DNA of 64,000 nucleotides, taken from contig NZ_BDAI01000005.1 in the NCBI RefSeq assembly GCF_002091755.1, positions 62,001-126,000 of the forward strand, written 5' to 3'. Under the pieces are notes generated by a model that ran no database searches, was not told the DNA's origin, and worked only from the letters and a program-made list of their open reading frames with translations. The stretch is from Pseudomonas nitroreducens NBRC 12694 (GTDB taxonomy: Bacteria > Pseudomonadota > Gammaproteobacteria > Pseudomonadales > Pseudomonadaceae). This document shows positions 21,005 to 30,286 of the stretch, one piece after another. Both the position numbers and the translations under genes were made by a program. How positions within the stretch are numbered: position 1 is the stretch's first letter; every line of letters starts with the position of its first letter.

Positions 21005-23815
21005 ATGAGCCTCCCCACCGCCTTCCTCGATACGGTAGAACACCTGATTCCCCGCGAACGCCGTTTCGACGACCCGCTCTCGACCCTGGCCTTCGGCACC
21101 GATGCCAGCTTCTATCGGCTGATCCCCAAGCTGGTGATCCGCGTCGAGAGCGAGGATGAAGTCGCCACGCTGCTCAAATCCGCCCACGCCCACCAGGTCG
21201 CAGTGACCTTCCGCGCTGCCGGCACCAGCCTCTCCGGCCAGGCCGTGAGCGACTCGGTACTGCTGGTGCTGGGTGACAACTGGAATGGCCGCGACATTCG
21301 CGAAGGCGGCACGCAGATCCGCCTGCTGCCCGGCGTCATCGGTGCCCAGGCCAACGCCTGGCTGGCGCCTTTCGGCCGCAAGATCGGCCCGGACCCGGCC
21401 TCGATCAACGCCTGCAAGATCGGCGGCATCGTCGCCAACAATGCCAGCGGCATGTGCTGCGGAACGGCGCAGAACAGCTACCACACCCTCGCTGGCATGC
21501 GCCTGCTGCTGGCCGATGGCACCCTGCTGGACAGCGAGTTGCCCGGGAGCATCGCCGCCTTCCGCGAAAGCCACGGCGCGTTGCTCGAGCAGCTCGCCGA
21601 ACTGGGCCGACAGACCCGCGCCAACCCCTCGCTGGCCGCGAAAATCCGCCACAAGTACCGTCTGAAGAACACCACCGGGCTGTCACTCAATGCGCTGGTC
21701 GATTACGACGAGCCGCTGGATATCCTCACCCACCTGATGGTCGGCTCCGAGGGCACCCTGGGCTTCATCAGCGCAGTGACCTACGACACCGTGCCGGATC
21801 ACCCGCACAAGGCCAGCGCGCTGATCGTCTTCCCCGACGTGGAAACCTGCTGCAAGGCCGTGACCGTGCTCAAGCAGCAACCGGTCTCCGCCGTGGAGCT
21901 GCTGGACCGCCGCAGCCTGCGCTCGGTGGAAAACATGCAAGGCATGCCGGTATGGGTGAAGAGCCTCTCCGAAGGCGCCTGCGCGCTGCTCATCGAATCC
22001 CGCGCGGCGACCCAGTCGCTACTGCACGAACAGCTTGAACAAATCATGGCCTCCATCGCCGATTACCCGGTTGAGAAGCAGGTCGACTTCAGCGAAGACC
22101 CGGTCGTCTACAACCAGCTCTGGCGCATTCGCAAGGACACCTTCCCGGCCGTCGGCGCGGTGCGTGAGACTGGCACCACGGTGATCATCGAGGACGTCAC
22201 CTTCCCCGTCGAACAGCTCGCCGAGGGCGTGAACCGCCTGATCGGGCTGTTCGACAAGCACGGCTACGACGAAGCCATCCTGTTCGGCCACGCGCTGGAG
22301 GGGAACCTGCACTTCGTCTTCACCCAGGGCTTCGAGTCCCCCGAACAGATCACCCGCTACTCGGCCTTCATGGACGACGTCGCGCACCTGGTCGCCGTGG
22401 AGTACGGCGGCTCGCTGAAGGCCGAACACGGCACTGGGCGCAACATGGCGCCCTTCGTCGAGTTGGAATGGGGCCATGACGCCTACCAGCTGATGTGGCA
22501 ACTCAAGCGTCTCCTCGACCCCACTGGCATCCTCAATCCCGGCGTGGTGCTGACCGACGACCCACAGCTGCACCTGAAGAACCTCAAGCCGCTGCCGGCC
22601 GCCGACGAGATCGTCGACAAGTGCATCGAATGCGGCTTCTGCGAGCCGGTCTGCCCGTCCAAGGGGCTGACCCTGAGCCCGCGCCAGCGCATCGTGATGT
22701 GGCGCGACATCCAGGCCAAGCGCCGCGCCGGCATCGACACCACCGAACTGGAGCGCGACTACCAGTACCAGGGCATCGACACCTGCGCCGCCACCGGCCT
22801 GTGCGCCCAGCGCTGCCCGGTGAACATCAACACCGGCGAGCTGATCAGGAAGTTGCGCGGCGAAGAGGCGCACCACGCCGGCACTGCCACCTGGCTGGCA
22901 CGCAACTTCTCAACCGCCATCAAGGGCACGAAGTTCATGCTGCATGCGGCCAACGGTGCGCGCATGCTGCTCGGTGCGCCTCGCCTGGCCCGCCTCAGCG
23001 CCTCCCTGAGCCACGCCAGCAAGGGCCGTGTGCCGCAGTGGACGCCGGCAATGCCGCAACCGGTGCGCCTCGCAGCAGCGCCGCGCACACTCGATGACAG
23101 CCGCCCACGCGTGGTCTACCTGACTGCCTGCGTGTCCCGCGCCATGGGTCCGGCGGCGGCGGACGAGGAACAGATGCCGCTGATCGACAAGACTCGTCAG
23201 TTGCTGGAGAAAGCCGGCTATCAGGTGATCTTCCCGGACAACGCCGACAACCTCTGCTGCGGCCAGCCTTTCGCCTCCAAGGGCTACCAGCAGCAGGCTG
23301 ACGCCAAGCGCGACGAGCTGCTCGCCGAGCTGCTGCGCGCCAGCCGTGGCGGCCTCGATCCGATCTACTGCGACACCAGCCCCTGCACCCTGCGCCTGGT
23401 GCAGGACCTGGCGGACGACCGGTTGAAGATCTACGACCCGGTGAAGTTCATCCGCACCCACTTGGTCGAGCGCCTGGACTTCCAGCCGCAGGACAAGCCG
23501 GTGGCCGTGCATGTCACCTGCAGCACCCAGCACCTGGGCGAAAGCCAGGCGCTGATCGAGCTGGTCAAGCGCTGCACCCGCGAAGTCGTGATCCCCGAGG
23601 GCATCCACTGCTGTGGCTTCGCTGGCGACAAGGGCTTCACCACGCCCGAGCTCAACGCCCACTCGCTGCGCACGCTCAAGGACGCGGTGCAGTACTGCGA
23701 GGAAGGCGTCTCCACCAGCCGCACCTGCGAAATCGGCCTGTCCGCCCACGGCGGCATCGACTATCGCGGGGTGGTCTATCTGGTGGACCGCGTGACTCGG
23801 GCGCGCCCTCTCTAA
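21005..23815 (+). CDS. FAD/Fe-S D-lactate dehydrogenase (Dld-II type, also called LldE in Pseudomonas)
   Basis: This 936-aa protein is a fusion of a D-lactate/D-2-hydroxyacid FAD dehydrogenase and an Fe-S oxidoreductase. The FAD-binding PCMH domain covers about residues 25-210 and the FAD-oxidase C domain about 210-500. A dicluster ferredoxin region near residue 539 (CIECGFCEPVCP) and 593 (CAATGLCAQRCP) follows, then CCG-type domains (CCGQPFASKG, HCCGFAGDKG). It probably oxidises D-lactate to pyruvate with quinone as acceptor. The start at 21005 has GGAG upstream and fits the family start MSLPTAFLDTVE. It closes the lldPD-dld operon. Confidence 0.92.
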   Translation: MSLPTAFLDTVEHLIPRERRFDDPLSTLAFGTDASFYRLIPKLVIRVESEDEVATLLKSAHAHQVAVTFRAAGTSLSGQAVSDSVLLVLGDNWNGRDIREGGTQIRLLPGVIGAQANAWLAPFGRKIGPDPASINACKIGGIVANNASGMCCGTAQNSYHTLAGMRLLLADGTLLDSELPGSIAAFRESHGALLEQLAELGRQTRANPSLAAKIRHKYRLKNTTGLSLNALVDYDEPLDILTHLMVGSEGTLGFISAVTYDTVPDHPHKASALIVFPDVETCCKAVTVLKQQPVSAVELLDRRSLRSVENMQGMPVWVKSLSEGACALLIESRAATQSLLHEQLEQIMASIADYPVEKQVDFSEDPVVYNQLWRIRKDTFPAVGAVRETGTTVIIEDVTFPVEQLAEGVNRLIGLFDKHGYDEAILFGHALEGNLHFVFTQGFESPEQITRYSAFMDDVAHLVAVEYGGSLKAEHGTGRNMAPFVELEWGHDAYQLMWQLKRLLDPTGILNPGVVLTDDPQLHLKNLKPLPAADEIVDKCIECGFCEPVCPSKGLTLSPRQRIVMWRDIQAKRRAGIDTTELERDYQYQGIDTCAATGLCAQRCPVNINTGELIRKLRGEEAHHAGTATWLARNFSTAIKGTKFMLHAANGARMLLGAPRLARLSASLSHASKGRVPQWTPAMPQPVRLAAAPRTLDDSRPRVVYLTACVSRAMGPAAADEEQMPLIDKTRQLLEKAGYQVIFPDNADNLCCGQPFASKGYQQQADAKRDELLAELLRASRGGLDPIYCDTSPCTLRLVQDLADDRLKIYDPVKFIRTHLVERLDFQPQDKPVAVHVTCSTQHLGESQALIELVKRCTREVVIPEGIHCCGFAGDKGFTTPELNAHSLRTLKDAVQYCEEGVSTSRTCEIGLSAHGGIDYRGVVYLVDRVTRARPL

Positions 23816-23913
23816 CGCTGGTGGGTCGCGAACATGGCTGGCTCCTGCCGGCCCCCGGCCAACGAGGAAGCGGACTCTGTCCGCGCTCGCCCCCAGCCCA
23901 CGGCGTCATCCCT

Positions 23914-23930
23914 TGTTAACGCCCTGTTAA
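23914..23930 (+). promoter_or_regulatory. PmrA-type direct repeat upstream of the response regulator
   Basis: Two TGTTAA repeats (23914-23919 and 23925-23930) have an 11-base period, one helical turn. This resembles the YTTAA-N5-type boxes bound by PmrA/QseB-class regulators. It ends 90 bases before the regulator start, consistent with autoregulation. Confidence 0.6.
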
Positions 23931-24020
23931 GCCGGCGCTGTCACCCTCTGCCGCAAAACCGCCGCGGCGGCTATCCTGCTCGGGATGGCCGCGGCGGCGC
24001 TGCGCGATAAGGGAGCGAAG

Positions 24021-24698
24021 ATGAGAATCCTGTTGGCGGAAGACGACCAGTTGCTGGGCGATGGCATTCGCGCGGGGCTGGGGCTGGAAGGCGACACGGT
24101 GGACTGGGTGAACGACGGTGTCGCTGCCGAGCAGGCGCTGGAAACCGACGAGTTCGACCTGCTGGTGCTCGACCTTGGCCTGCCGCGCAAGGACGGTCTG
24201 GAGGTGCTGCGCAGCCTGCGTCGGCGCGGCGACCTGACGCCGGTCCTGATCCTCACCGCCCGCGACAAGGTGGCTGATCGCGTGGCAGGCCTGGACGCCG
24301 GCGCCGACGACTACCTGACCAAACCCTTCGACCTCGACGAGCTGCTGGCCCGCGTCCGCGCCCTCACCCGTCGCCATACCGGGCGCGCCGCACCGCTGCT
24401 GAAACATGGTGAACTCTCACTGGACCCGGCCACCCACCAGGTCAGCCTGGCGGGCGCACCGGTCGATCTGGCCCCGCGCGAATACGCGCTGCTACGCCTG
24501 CTGCTGGAGCAACGCGGCAAGGTGCTGTCCCGTGCGCGACTGGTGGAAGCCCTCTACGGCTGGGACGGTGACCTGGAGAGCAACGCCATCGAAGTCCACA
24601 TTCACCACCTGCGGCGCAAACTGGGCAACAGCCTGATCCGCACCGTGCGCGGCATCGGCTACGGAATCGACCGCCCCGAAGGCGCCACCCAACCTTGA
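24021..24698 (+). CDS. pmrA: PmrA-like OmpR-family response regulator
   Basis: The 225-aa protein has a receiver domain (1-115) with the acidic pair D8/D9, phosphoacceptor D51 in LLVLDLGLP, and the conserved Lys in DDYLTKPFDLDEL. A winged-helix DNA-binding domain follows (about 125-220: NAIEVHIHHLRRKLG...RTVRGIGYGI). The sequence is strongly PmrA-like and the position after lldPD-dld fits the pmrAB neighbourhood of P. aeruginosa. QseB is the close alternative. It overlaps the kinase gene by four bases (TTGA). Confidence 0.85.
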   Translation: MRILLAEDDQLLGDGIRAGLGLEGDTVDWVNDGVAAEQALETDEFDLLVLDLGLPRKDGLEVLRSLRRRGDLTPVLILTARDKVADRVAGLDAGADDYLTKPFDLDELLARVRALTRRHTGRAAPLLKHGELSLDPATHQVSLAGAPVDLAPREYALLRLLLEQRGKVLSRARLVEALYGWDGDLESNAIEVHIHHLRRKLGNSLIRTVRGIGYGIDRPEGATQP

Positions 24699-26098
24699 GC
24701 GGCACGCCGCGCCGCGCCGGCTCCATCAGCCGGCGCCTGCTGCTGATGCTGATCGGCGGCGTTTCCCTGCTGTGGCTGGTGGCCGGGCTGTTCACCTATC
24801 AGTTGACCCGCGAACAGGTGAACCGCCTCTACGACCAGGACATGATCGACTTCGGCCAGGCCGCCCTGAGCCTGGTGGACATCGCCGACGCCATCGATCC
24901 GCAGTCCAGCGACGCCATGGAAATCCTCGCGCGCAGCCGCAAAGCCATCGAAGGGCTGCCGCTGCTTCGCCGCGAAGCCTCACTTGGCTACGCTATCTGG
25001 TATCGCGGCCAACCGCTGCTCGCCACGCACAAGCCCCCGAACGGCATCGAGGCACAACCGCCGGGCTTCTCCGACCTGCTCAGCGGCGACGTCAACTGGC
25101 GTGTACTGCAGATGGCCACGCCGGGCGCCGACGAAGTGCGCATCTGGGTCTTCGAGAACCTGCATTACCGCCACAAGACGCTGCACCTCTTGCTGTTCAG
25201 CGCTCTGTTCCCGCTATTGCTGGCGCTGCCGCTGATCGGTGTGCTGGTGTGGTTCGGCGTGCGCCAGGGTCTGGCTCCCTTGCGCAGCCTGATCGAGCAG
25301 GTGCACCAGCGCAGCGCCCACAGTCTGCACCCACTGGCCTTGAGCCGGGCGCCAGTGGAGGTACACAGCCTGGTCAACGAACTGAACCTGCTGCTGGAGC
25401 GCCTGAACTCGGCGATGGAGGCCGAACGCCGCCTGACCAGCGATGCCGCCCACGAAATCCGCACACCATTGGCGAGCCTGCGCACCCACGCCCAGGTAGC
25501 GCTGCGCTCTTCCGACCCTGCCGCCCACGCCCATGGCCTGCAACAGGTCAGCCGCAGTGTCGAGCGGATCAGCGCGCTGATGGAGCAGATTCTCCTCCTG
25601 GCCCGTCTGGACGCCGAAGAACTGCACGAGATCTTCGCCCCCGTGGACCTGCGCCTGCTGGCCGAAGACACCATCGCCGACCTCGCGCCCCAGGCAATCG
25701 ACAAGCAGATCGACCTGACTCTCGACAGCCAGGAAGCCACCCTGCCAGGCGTCGCCGCCTGGCTCGGGGTGATGCTCACCAACCTGGTCGGCAATGCCTT
25801 GCGCTACACCCCCGAAGGCGGCCGCGTTTCCGTCACCCTGGAAACCAGCAGCGACCGTCTGACGCTCTGGGTCCGCGACAACGGCCCCGGCGTCGCCCCC
25901 GCCGAGCGTGCGGCGATCTTCACCCGCTTCTACCGCAGCCCCAGCGTCGCCAGCAGCAGCGGCAGCGGGCTGGGCCTGCCCATCGTCAAGCGCATCGTGG
26001 AAATCCACCGCGGGCGCATCAGCCTGCACGAAGGGCTGGAAGGCGCAGGCCTTGGCGTTTGCGTCGAACTCCCGACAACAACCGGCCAAATACTCTGA
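24695..26098 (+). CDS. pmrB: PmrB/QseC-like sensor histidine kinase (TTG start)
   Basis: The 467-aa inner-membrane kinase has TM1 (about 14-37), a periplasmic sensor (38-163) containing a 2CSK_N-like region, TM2 (about 164-190), HAMP-like linker, HisKA with the phospho-accepting His253 in SDAAHEIRTPLASL, and an HATPase domain (LVGNALRYTPEGG, DNGPGVAP, SGLGLPIVKRI). The TTG start overlaps the stop of the regulator. PmrB responds to metals and cationic peptides and controls lipid A modification; whether this copy does is inference. No arn genes are in the window. Confidence 0.85.
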   Translation: MSGTPRRAGSISRRLLLMLIGGVSLLWLVAGLFTYQLTREQVNRLYDQDMIDFGQAALSLVDIADAIDPQSSDAMEILARSRKAIEGLPLLRREASLGYAIWYRGQPLLATHKPPNGIEAQPPGFSDLLSGDVNWRVLQMATPGADEVRIWVFENLHYRHKTLHLLLFSALFPLLLALPLIGVLVWFGVRQGLAPLRSLIEQVHQRSAHSLHPLALSRAPVEVHSLVNELNLLLERLNSAMEAERRLTSDAAHEIRTPLASLRTHAQVALRSSDPAAHAHGLQQVSRSVERISALMEQILLLARLDAEELHEIFAPVDLRLLAEDTIADLAPQAIDKQIDLTLDSQEATLPGVAAWLGVMLTNLVGNALRYTPEGGRVSVTLETSSDRLTLWVRDNGPGVAPAERAAIFTRFYRSPSVASSSGSGLGLPIVKRIVEIHRGRISLHEGLEGAGLGVCVELPTTTGQIL

Positions 26099-26184
26099 AC
26101 CCCGCGTAAAAAACCGCAGTCCACCCTGTACGGCCGGCCTTTCCGGGCCGCCGACCATCGGTCCAACGTGACAGGAGAACTGCC

Positions 26185-26451
26185 ATGAAACGCGCCGCCC
26201 TGCTCATCACCGCCGCCCTGCTGGCCTCGCCGGCCTTTGCTGACGACCTGTGCAGCACCAACCTGCAGAAAGTCGACGACGCGGTGAAAACCACCACCAA
26301 CAACACCCAGGCCCAGGAACAGGCGATGCGCCTGCAGGAAAAGGCCGCCCAGGCCCAGGCCGCCGGCAACACCAAGGAATGCATCGCGCACACCGAAAAA
26401 GCCCTGAAGCTGCTCAAGGACAACGCCGGCGACGGCGGAGCCAACGGGTGA
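26185..26451 (+). CDS. Small secreted/periplasmic protein of unknown function
   Basis: The 88-aa protein has a clean Sec signal peptide (about residues 1-20, cleaved after SPAFA), then a helical, charged body rich in Ala, Gln, Lys and Glu with two cysteines that could form a disulfide. AGGAG lies upstream of the ATG. It follows the kinase by 86 bases on the same strand, so it could be a PmrA target or periplasmic modulator; this is inference from position only. I do not recognise the family. Confidence 0.75.
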   Translation: MKRAALLITAALLASPAFADDLCSTNLQKVDDAVKTTTNNTQAQEQAMRLQEKAAQAQAAGNTKECIAHTEKALKLLKDNAGDGGANG

Positions 26452-26601
26452 CCCCGGTCGCGGTGACCGGCCACTGCGCCGGTCGCCGCCCATAACGGCG
26501 GCGAAGCCTGCGCCATTCGCGAGGCCGCAGTTCGTTCCCCCGCCTCCGCCGCTCCCTAAGATGGTGCGATTCCCGATCACAAGAATCACAACGGAATCGC
26601 C

Positions 26602-29600
26602 ATGCCCGTCTCCCGCTTGCTCATCGCCAACCGTGGCGAAATCGCCATCCGCATTGCCCGCGCCGCCGCCGAGCTGGGTATCCACACGCTGGCGATCTTC
26701 GCCGAAGACGACGCCGCCTCGTTGCACACTCGCCAGACCGACCAGGCTGCTGCCCTCAAGGGGCGCGCTGCCAGCGCCTACCTCGATCAGCAACAGATCA
26801 TCGACATCGCCCTGGCCCAAGGCTGCGACGCGGTGCACCCGGGTTACGGCTTCCTCTCCGAGAACGCCGACTTCGCCCGCCGCTGCGAAGCCGCCGGCCT
26901 GACCTTCGTCGGCCCATCGGCAGACGTGCTGGAGGCCTTCGGCGACAAGGCCCGCGCCCGCGATCTCGCCCGCGACCACGGTGTGGCACTGGTCGCCGGC
27001 AGCAATCACGCCACTTCGCAGCAAGACGCCGAGCGCTTCTTCCGCGAACTGCCCGCCGGCGCCGGAATGATGATCAAGGCACTGGCCGGCGGCGGTGGCC
27101 GCGGCATGCGCGCGGTGCGCAGCGGCGAGGAAATCCCCGACGCCTACACCCGCTGTCAGGCCGAAGCCCGCGCGGCCTTCGGCGATGATCGCCTCTACGT
27201 CGAGCGCCTGATCCAGCGCGCCCGACACATCGAAGTGCAGGTGATCGGCGACGGCCGCAGCGTCAGCCACCTGTGGGAACGCGACTGTACCCTGCAGCGA
27301 CGCAACCAGAAGCTGCTGGAGATCGCCCCGAGCCCCAACCTGCACCCACGCCTGCGCGGCGCCATCCTCGCCGCCGCCGTGCGCCTGGCCGAGGCAGTGA
27401 ACTATCGCGGGCTGGGCACCTTCGAATTCCTCCTGGACGAGGACAGCGGCGACTTCGTGTTCATGGAAGCCAACCCGCGCCTGCAGGTGGAACACACCGT
27501 CACCGAAGCGGTCACCGGCATCGACCTGGTACAGGCGCAACTGCGCATCGCCGCCGGCGCCAGCCTCGCCGAGCTGAACCTGACTCAGGCCGAGATTCCC
27601 GCGCCGCGCGGCCACGCCCTGCAACTGCGGATCAACCTGGAAAGCCTCGCCAGCGATGGCACACCGCATCTGGCCTGCGGCACCCTCAGCGCTTACGAAC
27701 CACCCAGCGGCCCCGGCCTGCGCGTGGACGGCTACGGTTACGCAGGCTACCGCAACAGCGCCGGTTACGACTCGCTGCTGGCCAAGCTGATCGTCCACGG
27801 CAGCAGCGGTTATCCACAGCTGGTGCAGCGCGCCTACCGCGCCCTCTGCGAATTCCGCCTCGAAGGTGTGGCGAGCAACATTCCGCTGCTGCTCAACCTG
27901 CTGCGCCAGCCTGCAGTGGCGGACAACCAGGTCACCACGCGCTATATCGAAGAACACCTGCCGGCGCTGCTCGATGCGCAGGACCACACCCATCCGCACC
28001 GATTCTTCAGCCACGCCAGCGCTGCGCCGCAAGCCCAGCGCGCGAGTGAAGCCCCCACCGGCTGCGTTCCGCTGGCCACGCCCAGTGCGGGAGTCCTCGT
28101 CAGCCTGCAGGTGGCTCCCGGCGACGCCGTCGCCCTGGGCCAGACCATCGCCGTGGTCGAGGCGATGAAGATGGAGTTCGAGGTAAAGGCCGGCGCCAGC
28201 GGCATCGTCCATAGCCTGGCCGCCACCCCCGGCGATAGCCTCGGCGAAGGCGAAGCGCTGCTGTTCGTTGAGCCGGCCGACATCGAAGCGCAGGACCACG
28301 AAAGCAGCGCCGCCATCGCTCTCGACGCCATCCGCGCGGACCTCGCGGAAGTCATCGAACGCCACGCCATCGGCCTCGACGAGCGCCGCCCGGACGCTGT
28401 CGCCAAGCGCCACCGAAACGGCAAGCGCACCACCCGCGAAAACCTCGCCGACCTGCTCGATGAAGGCAGCTTCATCGAATACGGCGCATTGGCCATCGCC
28501 GCCCAGCGTCGTCGCCGCAGCGTCGAGGAATTGATCGCCAGCAGCCCCGCCGACGGCCTGGTCAGCGGCCTGGGCAGTATCAACGCCGCGCAATTCGGCG
28601 ACGAAAAGGCCCGTTGCCTGGTGCTGGCCTACGACTACACGGTGTTCGCCGGTACCCAGGGCGTGATGAACCACAAGAAGACCGACCGCATGCTGCACCT
28701 TGCCGAGCAATGGCGCATCCCGCTGGTGCTCTACGCCGAAGGCGGCGGCGGGCGCCCCGGCGATACCGACTTCGTCGGCGTGGCCGGGCTGGACAACATG
28801 AGCTTCGTCGGCCTGGCGCGGCTCTCCGGGCTGGTGCCGCTGGTGGGCGTGGTCTCCGGACGCTGCTTCGCCGGCAACGCCGCCCTGCTCGGCTGCTGCG
28901 ACGTGATCATCGCCACCCGCGACACCAGCCTGGGGATGGCCGGCCCGGCCATGATCGAAGGCGGCGGCCTGGGCAAATTCGCCCCCGAGGAAGTCGGCCC
29001 CAGCGACGTGCAGAGCGCCAACGGGGTGATCGACGTGCTGGTGGAAGATGAAGCCGAAGCCACCCGTATCGCCCGCCAGTACCTCGCCTACTTCCAGGGT
29101 GACATCACCGACTGGCAGTGCGCCGACCAGCGCCTGCTGCGCCATGCGGTGCCGGAGAATCGTCTGCGCGTCTACGACATCCGCCAGGTCATCGAACAAT
29201 TGGCGGACAGTGGCTCGGTGCTGGAGCTGCGCCGTGGCTTCGCCGCCGGAATGATCACCGCGCTGGTGCGCATCGAAGGCAAACCCTTCGGCCTGATCGC
29301 CAACAACCCCATGCACCTGGGCGGCGCCATCGATGCCGAGGCCGGCGACAAGGCCGCGCGCTTCATGCAGCTGTGCGATGCCTTCGACCTGCCGATCATC
29401 TCGCTGTGCGACACCCCCGGCTTCATGGTCGGCCCGGAGGCGGAAAAGACCGCCACCGTGCGCCACGTTTCGCGCATGTTCGTTACTGCCGCCAGCCTTA
29501 CGGTGCCCTTCTTCACCGTCGTGCTGCGCAAGGGCTACGGCCTCGGCGCACAGGCCATGGCCGCCGGCAGCTTCCACGCGGCGCTGTTCACCGTGGCCTG

Positions 29601-29886
29601 GCCCAGCGGCGAATTCGGCGCCATGGGCCTGGAAGGTGCTATCCGTCTCGGTTACGCCAAGGAACTGGCTGCCGTGGAAGATGCGCAGGAGCGCCAGGCG
29701 ATGTTCGACAAGCTGGTCGCCGCGGCCTACCGCAACGGCAAGGGCCTGAATCTGGCGAGCTACCTGGAGATCGACGACGTCATCGACCCGGCCGACACCC
29801 GTCGCTGGCTGCTCCGCGGGCTGGCTTCGACGCCACGTCCGGCGCAGCGCCAGGGGAAAAAGCGTCCACTGATCGATACCTGGTAA
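26602..29886 (+). CDS. Single-chain biotin-dependent acyl-CoA carboxylase (BC-BCCP-CT fusion)
   Basis: The 1094-aa protein carries all three carboxylase parts. Biotin carboxylase is at about 1-450 (LLIANRGEIAIRIAR, ATP-grasp loop KALAGGGGRGMR, active-site segment EANPRLQVEHTVTE). The biotinyl domain is at about 490-560, with the biotin Lys523 in VVEAMKMEFE. Carboxyltransferase is at about 600-1075 (GTQGVMNHKKTDRML, then LADSGSVLELRRGF and the CT-alpha region PGFMVGPEAEKTATVRH). This order matches the single-chain long-chain acyl-CoA carboxylases described in mycobacteria and some alphaproteobacteria. Pyruvate carboxylase is excluded because there is no HMGL-like domain. It stands alone without fatty-acid genes beside it, so the substrate is unknown. 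Confidence 0.88.
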   Translation: MPVSRLLIANRGEIAIRIARAAAELGIHTLAIFAEDDAASLHTRQTDQAAALKGRAASAYLDQQQIIDIALAQGCDAVHPGYGFLSENADFARRCEAAGLTFVGPSADVLEAFGDKARARDLARDHGVALVAGSNHATSQQDAERFFRELPAGAGMMIKALAGGGGRGMRAVRSGEEIPDAYTRCQAEARAAFGDDRLYVERLIQRARHIEVQVIGDGRSVSHLWERDCTLQRRNQKLLEIAPSPNLHPRLRGAILAAAVRLAEAVNYRGLGTFEFLLDEDSGDFVFMEANPRLQVEHTVTEAVTGIDLVQAQLRIAAGASLAELNLTQAEIPAPRGHALQLRINLESLASDGTPHLACGTLSAYEPPSGPGLRVDGYGYAGYRNSAGYDSLLAKLIVHGSSGYPQLVQRAYRALCEFRLEGVASNIPLLLNLLRQPAVADNQVTTRYIEEHLPALLDAQDHTHPHRFFSHASAAPQAQRASEAPTGCVPLATPSAGVLVSLQVAPGDAVALGQTIAVVEAMKMEFEVKAGASGIVHSLAATPGDSLGEGEALLFVEPADIEAQDHESSAAIALDAIRADLAEVIERHAIGLDERRPDAVAKRHRNGKRTTRENLADLLDEGSFIEYGALAIAAQRRRRSVEELIASSPADGLVSGLGSINAAQFGDEKARCLVLAYDYTVFAGTQGVMNHKKTDRMLHLAEQWRIPLVLYAEGGGGRPGDTDFVGVAGLDNMSFVGLARLSGLVPLVGVVSGRCFAGNAALLGCCDVIIATRDTSLGMAGPAMIEGGGLGKFAPEEVGPSDVQSANGVIDVLVEDEAEATRIARQYLAYFQGDITDWQCADQRLLRHAVPENRLRVYDIRQVIEQLADSGSVLELRRGFAAGMITALVRIEGKPFGLIANNPMHLGGAIDAEAGDKAARFMQLCDAFDLPIISLCDTPGFMVGPEAEKTATVRHVSRMFVTAASLTVPFFTVVLRKGYGLGAQAMAAGSFHAALFTVAWPSGEFGAMGLEGAIRLGYAKELAAVEDAQERQAMFDKLVAAAYRNGKGLNLASYLEIDDVIDPADTRRWLLRGLASTPRPAQRQGKKRPLIDTW

Positions 29887-29894
29887 GCCATGGG

Positions 29895-29922
29895 TTGAGC
29901 TGCGCGGCCGATCCGCTAAAAT
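29895..29922 (+). promoter_or_regulatory. Sigma-70-type promoter upstream of the riboswitch
   Basis: TTGAGC (29895-29900), a 16-base spacer and TAAAAT (29917-29922) give a plausible promoter. Transcription would start near 29929, just before the conserved riboswitch core. Confidence 0.6.
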
Positions 29923-29928
29923 GCGCGG

Positions 29929-30235
29929 CGTCATTGGGGAGTAGCCGACCGTTCCGCGAACGGGGGCGACGTCAACACACTTGGCCCAAATCAGTTGACG
30001 ATCTCGCGAGCTAGAGCAGAACAAGGCGAGAGCAGCGGAGAAAGCGCAGTTTACGAATAGTAAATGAGCATTTCTCAGCTGTTCTCAACGCAGTTATGCC
30101 GACGCGCAGCAGATCGTAGACGGATTTCAGGCCATGGCGTCGCCAGCAGACTAGCCTGGCAAGACCTTTGACCACGTGATCTCCGCAACGGCCGGGGAGA
30201 TGCGTGGTCATGGGTACTACACCGGCCGGGAGCTT
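29929..30235 (+). promoter_or_regulatory. Probable yybP-ykoY (manganese) riboswitch in the leader of the cation exchanger
   Basis: The 350-base leader of the downstream exporter carries the two conserved halves of the yybP-ykoY aptamer. They are TTGGGGAGTAGCC at 29934-29946, with GACGTCAACACACTTGGCCC shortly after, and GGCAAGACCTTTGACC at 30157-30172. In this family the two core loops dock to form a Mn2+ site. A long variable arm separates the halves. The downstream stretch can fold GGCCGG with CCGGCC around 30191-30228, close to a GGGAG, and may be the expression platform. A 16-codon open frame (30242-30292) ends within the exchanger start (ATGCTGA). Confidence 0.75.
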
Positions 30236-30286
30236 CACCGTGATGCACCACCCCATTCTTCGCTCCACTTGTCTGGAGCTGCACGC

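Noticed and set aside
25930..30024. 1364-codon open frame on the minus strand
   Set aside because: Antisense of the acyl-CoA carboxylase and neighbours; composition is that of a shadow frame and it crosses real intergenic DNA.
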